Part shown: positions 6,896-16,294 of the stretch, in pieces
How the letters are laid out: the number at the start of each line of letters is the position of its first letter
Position numbering within the stretch: the stretch's first letter is position 1
Source: Lachnospiraceae bacterium
GTDB taxonomy: Bacteria; Bacillota; Clostridia; Lachnospirales; Lachnospiraceae
Reading direction: 5' to 3'
Length of the DNA: 64,000 nt
NCBI GenBank assembly: GCA_017446045.1
Contig: JAFSRP010000018.1
Coordinates: 294,759 to 358,758 of the forward strand
Program-made: the position numbers and the translations under genes
The notes under the pieces: generated by a model
What the model saw: the letters and a program-made list of their open reading frames with translations, nothing else
The model's database searches: none
Told to the model about the DNA's origin: nothing

Positions 6896-8248
6896 TCAAT
6901 GTACCGCTGCGCCTTCGAAGATCCCCTTCGTATCTACGCTGTCGATCACCGTCTCGCCGGCACGTACATTGCTCCTGTTCTCGTCGATCACCTTCTCTGC
7001 CGCGGCACTGTACACAACAGTGATCTCACGCCGCACGGCATGCCCGTTCTCGACTACATAGACATAATCTCTGTCCTCTGCATGAAACACAGCCCCGGAT
7101 GGAACGACCAGCGCGTCATTCTCATCAAAGAGAGTGAATACGAGATCGACGCCATAGCCTTCATACCCGGCATGTTCTGCCTTCAGCGCTTCCGTCAGCT
7201 TTGCCCGTACATGCACACGGTACTCATCCATTCCAAGGGCAGATGTTCCCTTTTCCGCATAATCATAGACCTCGGTGATAACTCCGTGAGTAGTCTCATC
7301 GCCCCCGCGCAGGTGAAGCCTGATCTCTACGGGATCGCCGGGGCGGATATACGGCGCGATGGAAGTAAGTACATCCGCTTCTGCCGAAGCCTCTTCCATG
7401 CCCTGAAGCTCAACGGTGACCTGTCCGGCCTGAACAGTGGTCATATCCTTCACAGGCAGCGAGATCACGCGACCGTCACGGTCTGCGCGCACCTCGCATT
7501 TCCCGATCTGTTCCTCAAGATGTGCCACCAGTTCCTCCTGCTGGCTTATCTGTGCCTCCAGCTGCCGTTCCTCGCTTCCGTAAAACCGCTCATTTAGAGA
7601 CTGGGTATCAAGTCCTTGTGCCTGCAATTCCTGCAGCTTGCGATTGCCCTCTTCGTAGCGTGCTTTCGCCTGGGTATATGCCGCCTGGGCACTTTGATAC
7701 TGAGCACTGATCTGCTCCAGCTCCACACGTGCCACATCCCCGGTCGCGTACAGAGCCTGCGCAGCGTTATAGCTTGTCTGGGCTGATTCAAATGCAGCCC
7801 GCGCAGCATCCCGTTCCCGTTCCAGACTGCTCATATACTCCGTCGGAGAAGAGGTCATCACCTGGCCGATCCGGCTCTGATCAAGCTGCGCCCGGAGCCC
7901 CGAAACGGCAGACTCTGCCTGCTGTTTCTGAAATCGGTAGTCATTGTCGGCAATGCGGTACAGGGGATCGCCAGCATGCACTTCACGGTTTCGTTCCACA
8001 CAGATCTCTGTTACCGGTCCCGAGACTTCTGATATGATCGCAACGCGACCGCCGCCGGTCAGCCGGCCCTCTTCCGTATACGTATCCTTCAGCGCGCTAC
8101 GGGTGACAACGGCTTTTTCGACCTTTATGCCACGCCCGATATGCAGCCAGACGGCAATTCCTGCCGTTGCAGCGATCACCGCTGCAGCAGCCGTCAGCAC
8201 GAATGCTCTGCGCCTTTTCTTGTTCTCATTCTTATCTTTGTTTTTCAT
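6896..8248 (-). CDS. HlyD/MFP-family adaptor subunit of an ABC efflux system
   Basis: The 450-residue protein has a basic cytoplasmic start (KNKDKNENKKRRR), one membrane helix at about 15-35, a split lipoyl/barrel-sandwich region (SEVSGPVTEICVERNREVHAGDPLYRI, with its partner near 255-285), a long coiled coil between about 100 and 250, and C-terminal beta-barrel and membrane-proximal domains. This is the layout of membrane fusion proteins that work with MacB-type transporters. It starts 9 bases after the permease stop codon with a poor ribosome binding site, so translational coupling is likely. The substrate is not evident. Confidence 0.88.
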   Translation of the reverse strand: MKNKDKNENKKRRRAFVLTAAAAVIAATAGIAVWLHIGRGIKVEKAVVTRSALKDTYTEEGRLTGGGRVAIISEVSGPVTEICVERNREVHAGDPLYRIADNDYRFQKQQAESAVSGLRAQLDQSRIGQVMTSSPTEYMSSLERERDAARAAFESAQTSYNAAQALYATGDVARVELEQISAQYQSAQAAYTQAKARYEEGNRKLQELQAQGLDTQSLNERFYGSEERQLEAQISQQEELVAHLEEQIGKCEVRADRDGRVISLPVKDMTTVQAGQVTVELQGMEEASAEADVLTSIAPYIRPGDPVEIRLHLRGGDETTHGVITEVYDYAEKGTSALGMDEYRVHVRAKLTEALKAEHAGYEGYGVDLVFTLFDENDALVVPSGAVFHAEDRDYVYVVENGHAVRREITVVYSAAAEKVIDENRSNVRAGETVIDSVDTKGIFEGAAVH

Positions 8249-8257
8249 CTTTTTTCT

Positions 8258-10621
8258 CTATTCCCGCGCTTTCAGCGTTTCCGTCAGCTCGATCCGCCGG
8301 ACCAGCCTCTGTTCCGCATACCACGCGCACATGGTCATCACAAAACATATCAGGATGGTGAGAAGATAGGTCGGTCTCCCGATATGCAGGCGCAGATCAA
8401 AACTGTCCGATATGATCAGGATCTCCAGGAGACGGTTTATGCCGTAACTGGCAGGAAAACCCAGAAGTACACCAAGAACAAAGTAGATCATTTTTTCAGT
8501 AAGCAGCATGGAGCCGAGCTCCCGATGCGTCATTCCCAACACACGCAGGGTGCCGATCTCCGTGTAACGTTCCTTCAGGCTGATCATGCTGATGTTGTAG
8601 ATCAGAATGCCGCCTGCCACAACGCTGAGAAGTGCGAACATGTCCACCATATAGATCATGGAATTGATCATGGACCGGTATGCGCCGACGATTTTGTCTG
8701 TGTCTACGATCCAGGACACGCGGCTCGTTTTCATCAGGGATTTAAGGCTGCCTGCCTTATCTTCCGCGCCTGTCTTGATAAGGATCGTATTGACCGAAGG
8801 ATCGCTGTGCAGTACTTCTGGAAAGCTGTCAAGACTGAGATAACAGTTCCGTCCCAGCAGCTCGGAGATCACAGCGGCGACCCGGATGCGGACAAAGCCG
8901 TTGGTCAGCCCTGTGCTGCTTAGTTCCACCCAGTCGCCTTCAGAAATATGGAGATTCTCAGCGGTGCGTTTGTTGAGAATAAGCGAATTATAAGGAGGCT
9001 CATAGATCTTGCCTCCATTATCCCGGATATGATAGAGCTCTGAATTTGGCGGCAATCCATACAGCACCGTATAATCCGTCAGATTGTCATGCCGCAGCGC
9101 CACGGCTGTCTGACATATGGCTTCCGCAGGGCAGCTGAAATGTTCCGCCGCGTCCTCGGCCTGGCCCGGTGTCACAAAACGGTCCAGTGTCAGCTGGAGA
9201 TCATATACCTGGATCTGTTCAAACTGTGAATGCAGTACCTCCTCGAACTGCGGCATGAAACTGAGCATGGAAGAGGTCATCGAAAACGCGAATACAACCG
9301 CCAGGATTATCAGAAATCCGCGAAAAGGATTGCGCCCCATGGACCGGAGGCCGATACGGGTCTGCATACGAAGGTGCCGTCCCAAACGTTCCGGTATGCG
9401 GATATTCCGGCCGGTTTTCGGCTCTTCCTGGCGCATCGCGGTAGCCGGGGTGATCTTTAGGATCTCCCGGACCCCTAAAAACACAGCCAGTACGGCGGTT
9501 CCGAGCGAGATCGCCAGTGCCTGTAGGCGTGACACGATAAAGTCATGATAAACCGGATCCGGCAAGGTAAAGAAATCAACGTACATATTGAACATCACAC
9601 GCCCGAAAATGCCCGCTGCCGCACATCCGAGCATCGCTCCCGCGATGCCGATGACACCTCCCTCGACCAGATAAGCACAAAGAAGCTCACGGTCCGTCAT
9701 TCCGAAAGCTTTCATCGTACCGATCAGAGTACGGTCCCTGTCGATCATTTTTTTCAGTACGACATACAGCATAAAAACGGAGATCGCCATAAAGATGATC
9801 GGCAGGATCGTTCCGGTAGATACCAGTTCGACCATCTCTCCCGCCACCATGTTGGCGGATGCCTGGTCGTCCCGTTCACAGATCGAGGAAAGGCCGTAGG
9901 GCGTCAGTCGTTCTCTCAGCTGATGGCGCACATCGTCATAGTCATATCCTTCTTCCAGTAGAAAGCCAAGTTCATTGAGGCAGTCATTCTTTCCGAGCAG
10001 GCGTTCCATCCTTTTTTTGCTGATGACTGCGATATCATAGACCTCCCCGTCCGGCACCATTGCGCCCCCGTGCGGTATGGAATAGATATAATCCGGTGAG
10101 CTGCAGATGCCGCGGCAGAAAAAGCGCATGGCATGCCCGTCCTTCAGAAGGGAAAGCTCTGTTCCGGCGGGGTAGTGATAAGATCCAGTCATCCTGTTGC
10201 CGAGAAATATATCATCGTCGGCAGTATTGCCCGCGTCAAGATCCTCTCCGGAGAGATCCGTCAGCGTGATACGGTTGATCTTATCACCGGGATCATACGA
10301 CATCAGGTGCACTGTAACGATCGTTTCCTGCCCTTCTCCGAGGATCCGGAGATCTCTGGACATATGCCCTCCGGCGGCTCGTATTCCCGGAATATCGGTC
10401 ATGCGCTGCAATTCCGCGGAAGGTATTCCCTCGACCTCCGCAAAGACATCCGCCATACCGCTGTCCTTATAGTAAGCGCTGATCTGATCATCAAGATTAT
10501 GCAGCGTATCGATCATGGAAACGAACACGAAAATACCGATACCTATGATCAGTATGGCACCGATGATCGCCCCTTTGTTGCGCATAACTAACCGAAATAC
10601 ATTTTTCCGGAAACTGTTCAT
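8258..10621 (-). CDS. FtsX/MacB-like ABC transporter permease
   Basis: The 787-residue protein has an N-terminal membrane helix (about 15-37), a roughly 200-residue extracytoplasmic domain, three helices (about 270-390), then a second helix (about 435-455), extracytoplasmic domain and three-helix bundle. This is a tandem FtsX-domain permease. Coupling motifs such as GTMKAFGMTDREL and GTLRVLGMTHREL, present in both halves, are typical FtsX-domain signatures. With the ATPase upstream and the adaptor downstream it forms a complete tripartite-style exporter, perhaps for peptides, antibiotics or lipids. Confidence 0.9.
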   Translation of the reverse strand: MNSFRKNVFRLVMRNKGAIIGAILIIGIGIFVFVSMIDTLHNLDDQISAYYKDSGMADVFAEVEGIPSAELQRMTDIPGIRAAGGHMSRDLRILGEGQETIVTVHLMSYDPGDKINRITLTDLSGEDLDAGNTADDDIFLGNRMTGSYHYPAGTELSLLKDGHAMRFFCRGICSSPDYIYSIPHGGAMVPDGEVYDIAVISKKRMERLLGKNDCLNELGFLLEEGYDYDDVRHQLRERLTPYGLSSICERDDQASANMVAGEMVELVSTGTILPIIFMAISVFMLYVVLKKMIDRDRTLIGTMKAFGMTDRELLCAYLVEGGVIGIAGAMLGCAAAGIFGRVMFNMYVDFFTLPDPVYHDFIVSRLQALAISLGTAVLAVFLGVREILKITPATAMRQEEPKTGRNIRIPERLGRHLRMQTRIGLRSMGRNPFRGFLIILAVVFAFSMTSSMLSFMPQFEEVLHSQFEQIQVYDLQLTLDRFVTPGQAEDAAEHFSCPAEAICQTAVALRHDNLTDYTVLYGLPPNSELYHIRDNGGKIYEPPYNSLILNKRTAENLHISEGDWVELSSTGLTNGFVRIRVAAVISELLGRNCYLSLDSFPEVLHSDPSVNTILIKTGAEDKAGSLKSLMKTSRVSWIVDTDKIVGAYRSMINSMIYMVDMFALLSVVAGGILIYNISMISLKERYTEIGTLRVLGMTHRELGSMLLTEKMIYFVLGVLLGFPASYGINRLLEILIISDSFDLRLHIGRPTYLLTILICFVMTMCAWYAEQRLVRRIELTETLKARE

Positions 10622-10642
10622 AATCTGTATAACAATGATTCC

Positions 10643-11347
10643 CTACCACATGATCTCGTCCGGCTTCTTCGGATCGGGATTGGTTTCTATTTTTTCCAGA
10701 CGTCCGTCTTTAAAGTAAAATACCCTGTCAGCTATTCTCGCGATATCACGGTTATGTGTGATCAGAACGACCGTTTTTTCGTAAGACCTGCAAAAACCTT
10801 CCAGTAGTTTCAGGACCTGCACACCGGTCCTGGAATCCAACGCTCCTGTCGGCTCATCGCAAAGCAACAGATCGGGATTTTTACATAGCGCCCGGGCGAT
10901 GGCGATCCGCTGCTGTTCGCCGCCGGAAAGACGGTTCGGGAAATGATCCCGTCTGTCCGCTAGCCCGACTTCTTCAAGTAGTTTTCCGGGATCCAGCGGA
11001 TGATTCGAAAGTTCGGCAGAAAGCGCGATATTCTCCAGTGCCGTAAGCCCGGGAAGCAGGTTGTAAAATTGAAAGATAAAACCGATATGTTCCCTTCGGT
11101 AAGCAGTCAGTTTCTGTGGATCGGCTTTGTTCAGTTTCAGGCTGCCATAGATCACGCTTCCGGAAGTAACAGTCTCGATACCTCCCAGTATATTGAGTGT
11201 CGTACTCTTTCCGGAACCGCTCGGCCCGAGGATCACGATCAGTTCTTTTTCGTAGATCTCAAATGACACGTCCTTCAGGGCGTGTACTGTCACCTCTCCG
11301 AGCTGATAATCTTTTGTGATATGTTCTGCCTGCAGCAGCGGTTTCAT
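10643..11347 (-). CDS. MacB/LolD-type ABC transporter ATP-binding protein
   Basis: Walker [11 protein letters not shown]-loop [10 protein letters not shown], signature [15 protein letters not shown], Walker [13 protein letters not shown] and switch His in LITHNRD are all present in about 234 residues. The sequence is closest in style to the LolD/MacB/YtrE subfamily that drives FtsX-type permeases. The ATG at 11347 is used; an in-frame TTG at 11356 is possible, and neither has a strong ribosome binding site. It is the first gene of the export operon. Confidence 0.93.
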   Translation of the reverse strand: MKPLLQAEHITKDYQLGEVTVHALKDVSFEIYEKELIVILGPSGSGKSTTLNILGGIETVTSGSVIYGSLKLNKADPQKLTAYRREHIGFIFQFYNLLPGLTALENIALSAELSNHPLDPGKLLEEVGLADRRDHFPNRLSGGEQQRIAIARALCKNPDLLLCDEPTGALDSRTGVQVLKLLEGFCRSYEKTVVLITHNRDIARIADRVFYFKDGRLEKIETNPDPKKPDEIMW

Positions 11348-11410
11348 AAACGTCAATGCCTGTACGTCTGCATACGTACGACCTGGTATTCTCCAAGCGT
11401 TTGTGAGCGA

Positions 11411-11431
11411 TTGCTAATTAGCTGTTGCTAA
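11411..11431. promoter_or_regulatory. Candidate operator of the ABC export operon
   Basis: TTGCTAATTAGC is followed closely by TTGCTAA. The block contains the perfect palindrome GCTAATTAGC and a repeated TTGCTAA unit. It lies just downstream of the -10, where a repressor could block the export operon. No regulator gene is adjacent, so the assignment rests on symmetry and position only. Confidence 0.4.
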
Positions 11432-11440
11432 CATTCATAT

Positions 11441-11468
11441 ATTATAGCATGCTTTGCAATGTTGTCAA
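11441..11468 (-). promoter_or_regulatory. Promoter of the ABC export operon
   Basis: Perfect TTGACA and TATAAT boxes are separated by 16 bases on the minus strand, about 95 bases upstream of the ATPase start. Confidence 0.65.
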
Positions 11469-11477
11469 ATTCTTCTT

Positions 11478-11507
11478 AAAAAAAGCGGATGCATTCAGTG
11501 CATCCGC
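11478..11507 (-). terminator. Terminator of the methionine transport operon
   Basis: A perfect 9-bp stem (GCGGATGCA with TGCATCCGC, 5-base loop) is followed by TTTTTTT on the minus strand, about 40 bases after the metI stop codon. Confidence 0.9.
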
Positions 11508-11549
11508 GTACGCATGGTTATAAATAGTTCTTTCACAGGAGCCGGTCTT

Positions 11550-12314
11550 TCAGTGTGTATTCTTCTTTGCGACCCATCCTCCGAACGTCTGGACGATGCT
11601 GACGGCGATCACAAGAACAAGAACGGTGATCCAGGTGATATCCGTCATGTTGCGATCATGACCGTAACGAATCGCGAAATCGCCAAGACCGCCCGCGCCC
11701 ACGGCACCTGCCATTGCAGTCAGGCCCAGTAAACTGATCGCTGTGATCGTTGTTCCCCTGGCGATATGACCAATGCTTTCCTTGAGATATACCCTCCAGA
11801 TTACATCAAGGGGGCTGCATCCCATGGAAAGCGCCGCCTCCACCAGTCCGTAATCCGTCTGTGCAAGTGCTGCCTCCACCTGCCTTATGAAAAAAGGTGT
11901 ACAGCCGAATACCAACGGAACGATCGCGCCACGGACATAGATCGCCGTTCCCATGATTAGACGGCTCAGGGGCATCAGGGCAGTCAGCAGGATGATAAAC
12001 GGGATCGAACGGAACATATTTACGATCTTGTCCAATGTCTGATAGATGATCCTGTTTTCCAGTATTCCTCCCGGTCTGGTCACAGTCAGAACGATTCCCA
12101 GAATGAGACCGATGAGAAAGGAAACGCTGCCCGCCCATAGTTCCATGATCAATGTGTCTTTCATGGCGGAAAGGAAATCGCCCCAGTGTGCGTATACGTT
12201 CGGCAGGCTGTTTTCGATGAACGCCGGTCCTGTAATTGTCTTTTTTGCAAGCAGGATCCATCCCCCATCAGGCATCAGACCCGGCAGCTGCATTTCAAGC
12301 AGAAATCCTGGCAT
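11550..12314 (-). CDS. metI: Methionine ABC transporter permease
   Basis: The 254-residue protein has five to six membrane helices and the binding-protein-dependent permease EAA loop VEAALSMGCSPLDVIWRVYLKES, followed by SLLGLTAMAGAVGAGGLGDFAIRYG, a MetI hallmark. The N-terminal about 40 residues are longer than in many MetI proteins. Its start overlaps the end of metN by 20 bases, indicating translational coupling. It moves methionine and related compounds across the membrane with MetN and MetQ. Confidence 0.93.
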   Translation of the reverse strand: MPGFLLEMQLPGLMPDGGWILLAKKTITGPAFIENSLPNVYAHWGDFLSAMKDTLIMELWAGSVSFLIGLILGIVLTVTRPGGILENRIIYQTLDKIVNMFRSIPFIILLTALMPLSRLIMGTAIYVRGAIVPLVFGCTPFFIRQVEAALAQTDYGLVEAALSMGCSPLDVIWRVYLKESIGHIARGTTITAISLLGLTAMAGAVGAGGLGDFAIRYGHDRNMTDITWITVLVLVIAVSIVQTFGGWVAKKNTH

Positions 12315-13347
12315 CTTTGATCACCTCCACTTCCACATGATTGCTCTCGATATATTCAATCGCCCTTGTCAGATTTTCATAATCTCCGTGCATGATCACC
12401 ACTGTATCTCCGATAGATTTATCATCTATGATCTCAATATCGGCAAACAGGATATTCAGCGATATATCAAAACGACGTACTGCTGTTGAGATCAGCGGTT
12501 CCGAGACCAGCAGCTGTTTGTAGTGCAGGACCGCGAGAATTTCTCCTGTTTCCAGCCTGACGACATCCGAATCTGTATCTACCAGCTCATAGACCTTTGA
12601 AACATTGGAGGTCGTTCGGATGAAAGTTTTTGTGATCTGCTGCTTCGGATCCGTAAACACAGAAAAAATATCACCGCTCTCTACCAACGATCCATGTTCC
12701 ATTACTGCGACCTTATTGCAGATAGATTTGATCACAGCCATCTCATGAGTAATGACGACCACGGTCAGTCCCAGTTCTTTATTTAACTTTTTGATTAGTT
12801 GCAGGATCGATGCCGTCGTCTGGGGATCCAAAGCAGAAGTGGCTTCATCACAAAGCAGGATTCTGGGATCATTGGCGAGAGCCCTCGCGATGGCGACTCT
12901 CTGCTTCTGCCCTCCGGAAAGCTGTGCGGGGAAATCCTTTGCCTTTTCTTCTATTTCTACCAGACGAAGCAGTCTGTGTACCTTTTCACGGATCTCTTCT
13001 TTTGTTAGTCCGCTTCCCTTGAGCGGGAAAGCTACATTTTCCTCTACTGTACGGGACGGCATGAGGTTAAAATGCTGGAAGATCATTCCGATCTTCTTCC
13101 GAGCTTCCCTTAATTCCTTAGGTGACAGTTCCATCATATTCCTGCCATCGATCAGCACCTGTCCCGAAGAAGGACGTCCCAACAGGTTGATGCAGCGCAC
13201 CAGAGTGGATTTACCCGCGCCCGAAAAACCGATGATGCCGTAAATGTCCCCATCCTCGACAGTCAGTGAAACATCATTGACCGCATGTATTGTCTCCGAG
13301 CGGCCATTTTCATTAAATTCCTTTTTGACGTGGATCAGTTCAATCAA
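12295..13347 (-). CDS. metN: Methionine ABC transporter ATP-binding protein with NIL domain
   Basis: Walker A GFSGAGKST, signature LSGGQKQRVAIARAL, Walker B ILLCDEATSALD and the switch His in VITHEM are present. The C-terminal about 90 residues form the NIL-type regulatory domain found in MetN, which binds methionine and closes the transporter when methionine is plentiful. The length (350) is normal. The ATG overlaps the stop codon of the deacylase gene by four bases. Confidence 0.95.
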   Translation of the reverse strand: MIELIHVKKEFNENGRSETIHAVNDVSLTVEDGDIYGIIGFSGAGKSTLVRCINLLGRPSSGQVLIDGRNMMELSPKELREARKKIGMIFQHFNLMPSRTVEENVAFPLKGSGLTKEEIREKVHRLLRLVEIEEKAKDFPAQLSGGQKQRVAIARALANDPRILLCDEATSALDPQTTASILQLIKKLNKELGLTVVVITHEMAVIKSICNKVAVMEHGSLVESGDIFSVFTDPKQQITKTFIRTTSNVSKVYELVDTDSDVVRLETGEILAVLHYKQLLVSEPLISTAVRRFDISLNILFADIEIIDDKSIGDTVVIMHGDYENLTRAIEYIESNHVEVEVIKDARISA

Positions 13348-14948
13348 ATGAGTACCTCCCCGACATTGACGCGTTCGATGCCGTCAATGATCACATGGCA
13401 GATCCCCTCCGGTTTTCGGAACGGGTCCTTGAAGCTGGCTTTGGAGCCTACGGTCTCTCTGTCGAAGATCACCAGGTCAGCCCTGGAGTCTGCGCGGATA
13501 TGTCCGCGGTCCTTGAGTCCCAGAAAATCAGCAGGGAGCGAAGTGCATTTACGGATTGCTTCCTCCCAGCTTACCAGCTGTCTGTTCCGGACATATTCAC
13601 CCAGCATATACACATGATTGCTGTAGCCCCTCGGATGCGCGGGAAGTCCGCTTCCCGTTCCGATTCCGTCGCATCCGATCGCTGTAAACGGGGAAGCGAA
13701 GATCCGTTCGACCAGTTCTTCCCCGCAAAACTCCAGTGTCAGAAGTGCATTGCCATGATTCTGTACCAGCAGATCCATGATCGTTTCCACTTCATTCATA
13801 TCTCTTCGTACAGCAATATCCGCAATACTCAGACCCGCATACTCATTCGTTTCTTCCGCATAGATCACTGTCAATTTCTCCGGACCGATCTTGCGGTAAT
13901 AATTCTCCCAGGAAAGGTCCGTTTCGATGCTTTTACGGACAAGCGCCCGGAAATCCGGTTCTGAAAGTCTGTGAACGCATTCTGCTATGCCGTCCTTCAA
14001 AGAAAACGGCGGAAACAGCACAGCCAGTCCTGTGGAAGACAGATTGGACTGATATTGGTCATTGATGACCCTAATGCCTTCATCCTGTGCGGTTTCAATC
14101 AGACGCAGTATCTCTTCTGCATTCTCACGCCCCTTTGGTCCGATGGATTTGAGATGTGAGATCAGTACCTTGCAGCCGGACTGACGCCCAATATCGATCG
14201 CCTCCTTTACAGCCCCGACCACCAGATCGCTTTCGTTGCGCATATGCGTCGTATACACACCATCATATTCCGTCAGTACTTTGCATAGGTCGATCAGTTC
14301 TTCCCTGTCCGAATATACTCCCGGCGGATAGATCAGACCGCTTGACAGACCGATAGCGCCGGCTTCCATCGCCTCCCTCAGGAGATTCTTCATCTGTTCC
14401 GCTTCTCCGGATGTGGGCTTCCGGTTCTCCATTTTCATGACCGCCAGACGGATCGTTCCGTGTCCCGCCAACTGCTCACGATGTATCACGGGAGAAAGTG
14501 CTTTGATATCATTTAGATACTTTTCTGTTGTTATCCAGGAACGCCAGAGTTCATTGTCGATCCGGTAAGGTACTATCGGCTGGATATAGTCCAAAAGCAT
14601 TTGAAACCGTTCCGGGTCTGCCGATACCGGTGCCGGAGACTGTCCGCAGTTACCGACAATCTGTGTCGTCACTCCCTGCAGCAGCGTGGCAGTTTCAAAA
14701 CGATCGACAAACGGATAGAGATCATTATGATTATGCGTGTCAAAAAAACCCGGGCACAGGATCCAACCCGGCTTTCCCTCGATCACACGTTTTGTCCCGT
14801 CGCTCTCCGCTGCCGTGCACAGGCTGTCTTCGTCCGGACTGCGGAAAACATCTTTGATTCTTCCGTCGCGCACACCAACGCTCCCCTTAAACAGGGGAGC
14901 GCCGGTACCATCCGCAATATCTATATTTTTGATCAGAATATCGTACAT
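13344..14948 (-). CDS. D-aminoacylase / N-acyl-D-amino-acid deacylase family amidohydrolase
   Basis: The 534-residue metal-dependent hydrolase has FFDTHNHND (His72 and His74), the metal Cys motif GNCGQSPAP (Cys101), THMRNES and ISHLKS for the other metal His residues, and the catalytic Asp in IGCDGIGTGSG. This pattern is specific for D-aminoacylases within the amidohydrolase superfamily. It lies between metQ and metN in a tight operon. The natural reading is that the transporter also brings in an N-acylated or D-methionine derivative which this enzyme deacylates. That substrate is inferred from position. Confidence 0.9.
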   Translation of the reverse strand: MYDILIKNIDIADGTGAPLFKGSVGVRDGRIKDVFRSPDEDSLCTAAESDGTKRVIEGKPGWILCPGFFDTHNHNDLYPFVDRFETATLLQGVTTQIVGNCGQSPAPVSADPERFQMLLDYIQPIVPYRIDNELWRSWITTEKYLNDIKALSPVIHREQLAGHGTIRLAVMKMENRKPTSGEAEQMKNLLREAMEAGAIGLSSGLIYPPGVYSDREELIDLCKVLTEYDGVYTTHMRNESDLVVGAVKEAIDIGRQSGCKVLISHLKSIGPKGRENAEEILRLIETAQDEGIRVINDQYQSNLSSTGLAVLFPPFSLKDGIAECVHRLSEPDFRALVRKSIETDLSWENYYRKIGPEKLTVIYAEETNEYAGLSIADIAVRRDMNEVETIMDLLVQNHGNALLTLEFCGEELVERIFASPFTAIGCDGIGTGSGLPAHPRGYSNHVYMLGEYVRNRQLVSWEEAIRKCTSLPADFLGLKDRGHIRADSRADLVIFDRETVGSKASFKDPFRKPEGICHVIIDGIERVNVGEVLI

Positions 14949-15007
14949 TTGCTTCTTCCTTATGATTGTAGGATCTGAAGGAACATGTCCCTTCCAAAAC
15001 CGCCTTC

Positions 15008-15967
15008 TTATCTGTACTGTGCGATCAGGTCTCTGTCCCAGCCGACCGGGACGTGATATCCGCCGAACAGTTCATTGTACAGATCAATGGTTCCCTCTGT
15101 CTGATACGCTTCAACGATTTTTTCGAAGACGTCCAGCTTCGCGGGATCCTTCGTATCTTCCGTCCGTACTACGATCAGGCCCCAGTAGTTTTCATCTGAA
15201 AGGGATACATCCTTGAAGATCGCGTCATCCGTCTTCATGCCGAAATCCACTACATAGTTGCCGTTGATCACTGCTGCATCGATATCCTGCAATGCTGCAG
15301 GGATCACGCTGCCCTGGAGCTCTTCGATCGTAATATCGACCAGATATTCCTCGATATCATCCACGGTCGGACTTAAGGGGATATCATCCTTAAGCTTGAT
15401 CAATCCAGCCGCCTCAAGGACTTTCAGCGCACGTCCGCCGTTCGTCACGTCGTTGGGGATCGCAACGACAGCTCCATCTTTGATCTCGTCCGGGGATTTC
15501 ACCTTGAGGGAATACAAGTTGAGCGGGATGATATAGCTATGTCCGACCGGGCTCAGTTCATAGCCGTGCGCGGCAACCTCATCGTTAAAGAAAGCCTGAT
15601 GCTGAAACTGGTTGATGTCTATCTCCCCGCTTGCCAACGCGTTATTGGGAAGGGAATAATCCGAGAATTCCACGATCTCAAGATCAATACCCTCATCTGC
15701 CAGAATATCGATTGCATTCGCCCATACATCTTCTGTCATGCTTCCGCAGACACCTAAAGTGACCTTGATTGGCTCTTCAGATCCGCCATTATCCTCTGCT
15801 TCGGTTTTTTCTTCCTCTGTTTCCTCTGCAGCTGTTGTGGTTGCTGCAGGCTTTTCAGTTTCCGTTGTTGTTGTGGTTTCCGGTGCCGCAGACTGTGATC
15901 CGCCGCAGGCAGTCAATGCAGCTATGATGATAATTCCCAATGTTGCTGTGATGATCGTCTTTTTCAT
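15008..15967 (-). CDS. metQ: Methionine-binding lipoprotein of the MetNIQ transporter
   Basis: The 319-residue protein starts MKKTIITATL with a lipobox LTAC-GG (Cys at about residue 21), then a Thr/Glu-rich linker of about 45 residues. The NlpA/MetQ domain follows, with LGVCGSMTEDVW, EIDINQFQHQAFFN, IIPLNLYSLKVKS, VAIPNDVTNGGRAL and AAVINGNYVVDFGM. It would sit on the outer face of the membrane and deliver methionine to MetI. It is the first structural gene after a long regulated leader. Confidence 0.95.
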   Translation of the reverse strand: MKKTIITATLGIIIIAALTACGGSQSAAPETTTTTETEKPAATTTAAEETEEEKTEAEDNGGSEEPIKVTLGVCGSMTEDVWANAIDILADEGIDLEIVEFSDYSLPNNALASGEIDINQFQHQAFFNDEVAAHGYELSPVGHSYIIPLNLYSLKVKSPDEIKDGAVVAIPNDVTNGGRALKVLEAAGLIKLKDDIPLSPTVDDIEEYLVDITIEELQGSVIPAALQDIDAAVINGNYVVDFGMKTDDAIFKDVSLSDENYWGLIVVRTEDTKDPAKLDVFEKIVEAYQTEGTIDLYNELFGGYHVPVGWDRDLIAQYR

Positions 15968-16052
15968 TATGCTTTTCCTCCGTTATCCTTATTCATCCGG
16001 TGCTGATGATTACAGCTTCCGTGTCCCTGTGACTTGTCTTGCCGGTGTCCTT

Positions 16053-16092
16053 GTGTAAAAAGAAAACCCGCAGGACATTTTCTGCCCTGCGG
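16053..16092 (-). terminator. Second terminator in the metQ leader
   Basis: The stem CCGCAGG/CCTGCGG, extended by weaker pairs, is followed by TTTTCTTTTT on the minus strand. It lies about 85 bases upstream of metQ and downstream of the leader-peptide attenuator, so transcripts must pass it to reach metQ. It may be the expression platform of the structured element at 16120-16187. Confidence 0.7.
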
Positions 16093-16119
16093 ATATTTAT
16101 CATCCTGTGAATGTCAGAT

Positions 16120-16187
16120 CTGACCGGCTCTCACTCTTTCCGGTACACGCATTCCGGCTTCGCATCCCTTTTGGTTCTGCCGGTCAG
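16120..16187 (-). promoter_or_regulatory. Structured leader element of unknown class upstream of metQ
   Basis: A perfect 9-bp closing stem (CTGACCGGC with GCCGGTCAG) encloses about 50 bases with further CCGG-containing pairing options. It sits between two terminators in the metQ 5' region. It does not match the S-box (SAM-I) or T-box landmarks I know. It may be an RNA sensor or only a spacer hairpin. Confidence 0.4.
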
Positions 16188-16213
16188 TCATTATGTCCAG
16201 ATCATACATGCAC

Positions 16214-16245
16214 ATAAAAACAGGGCGTTCGTTCGATCGCCCTGT
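16214..16245 (-). terminator. Attenuator terminator after the Met-rich leader peptide
   Basis: An 8-bp GC-rich stem (ACAGGGCG with CGCCCTGT) with a 10-base loop is followed by TTTTTATG on the minus strand, 50 bases after the leader-peptide stop codon. The loop contains GAACGAA. This is complementary to TTCGTTC (16287-16293), which lies immediately after the leader stop codon, so a competing antiterminator can form. Confidence 0.8.
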
Positions 16246-16294
16246 CTGATGATCCATAAATATTGAAATGAAAGGTCAGGTGCGAAGAACGAAG

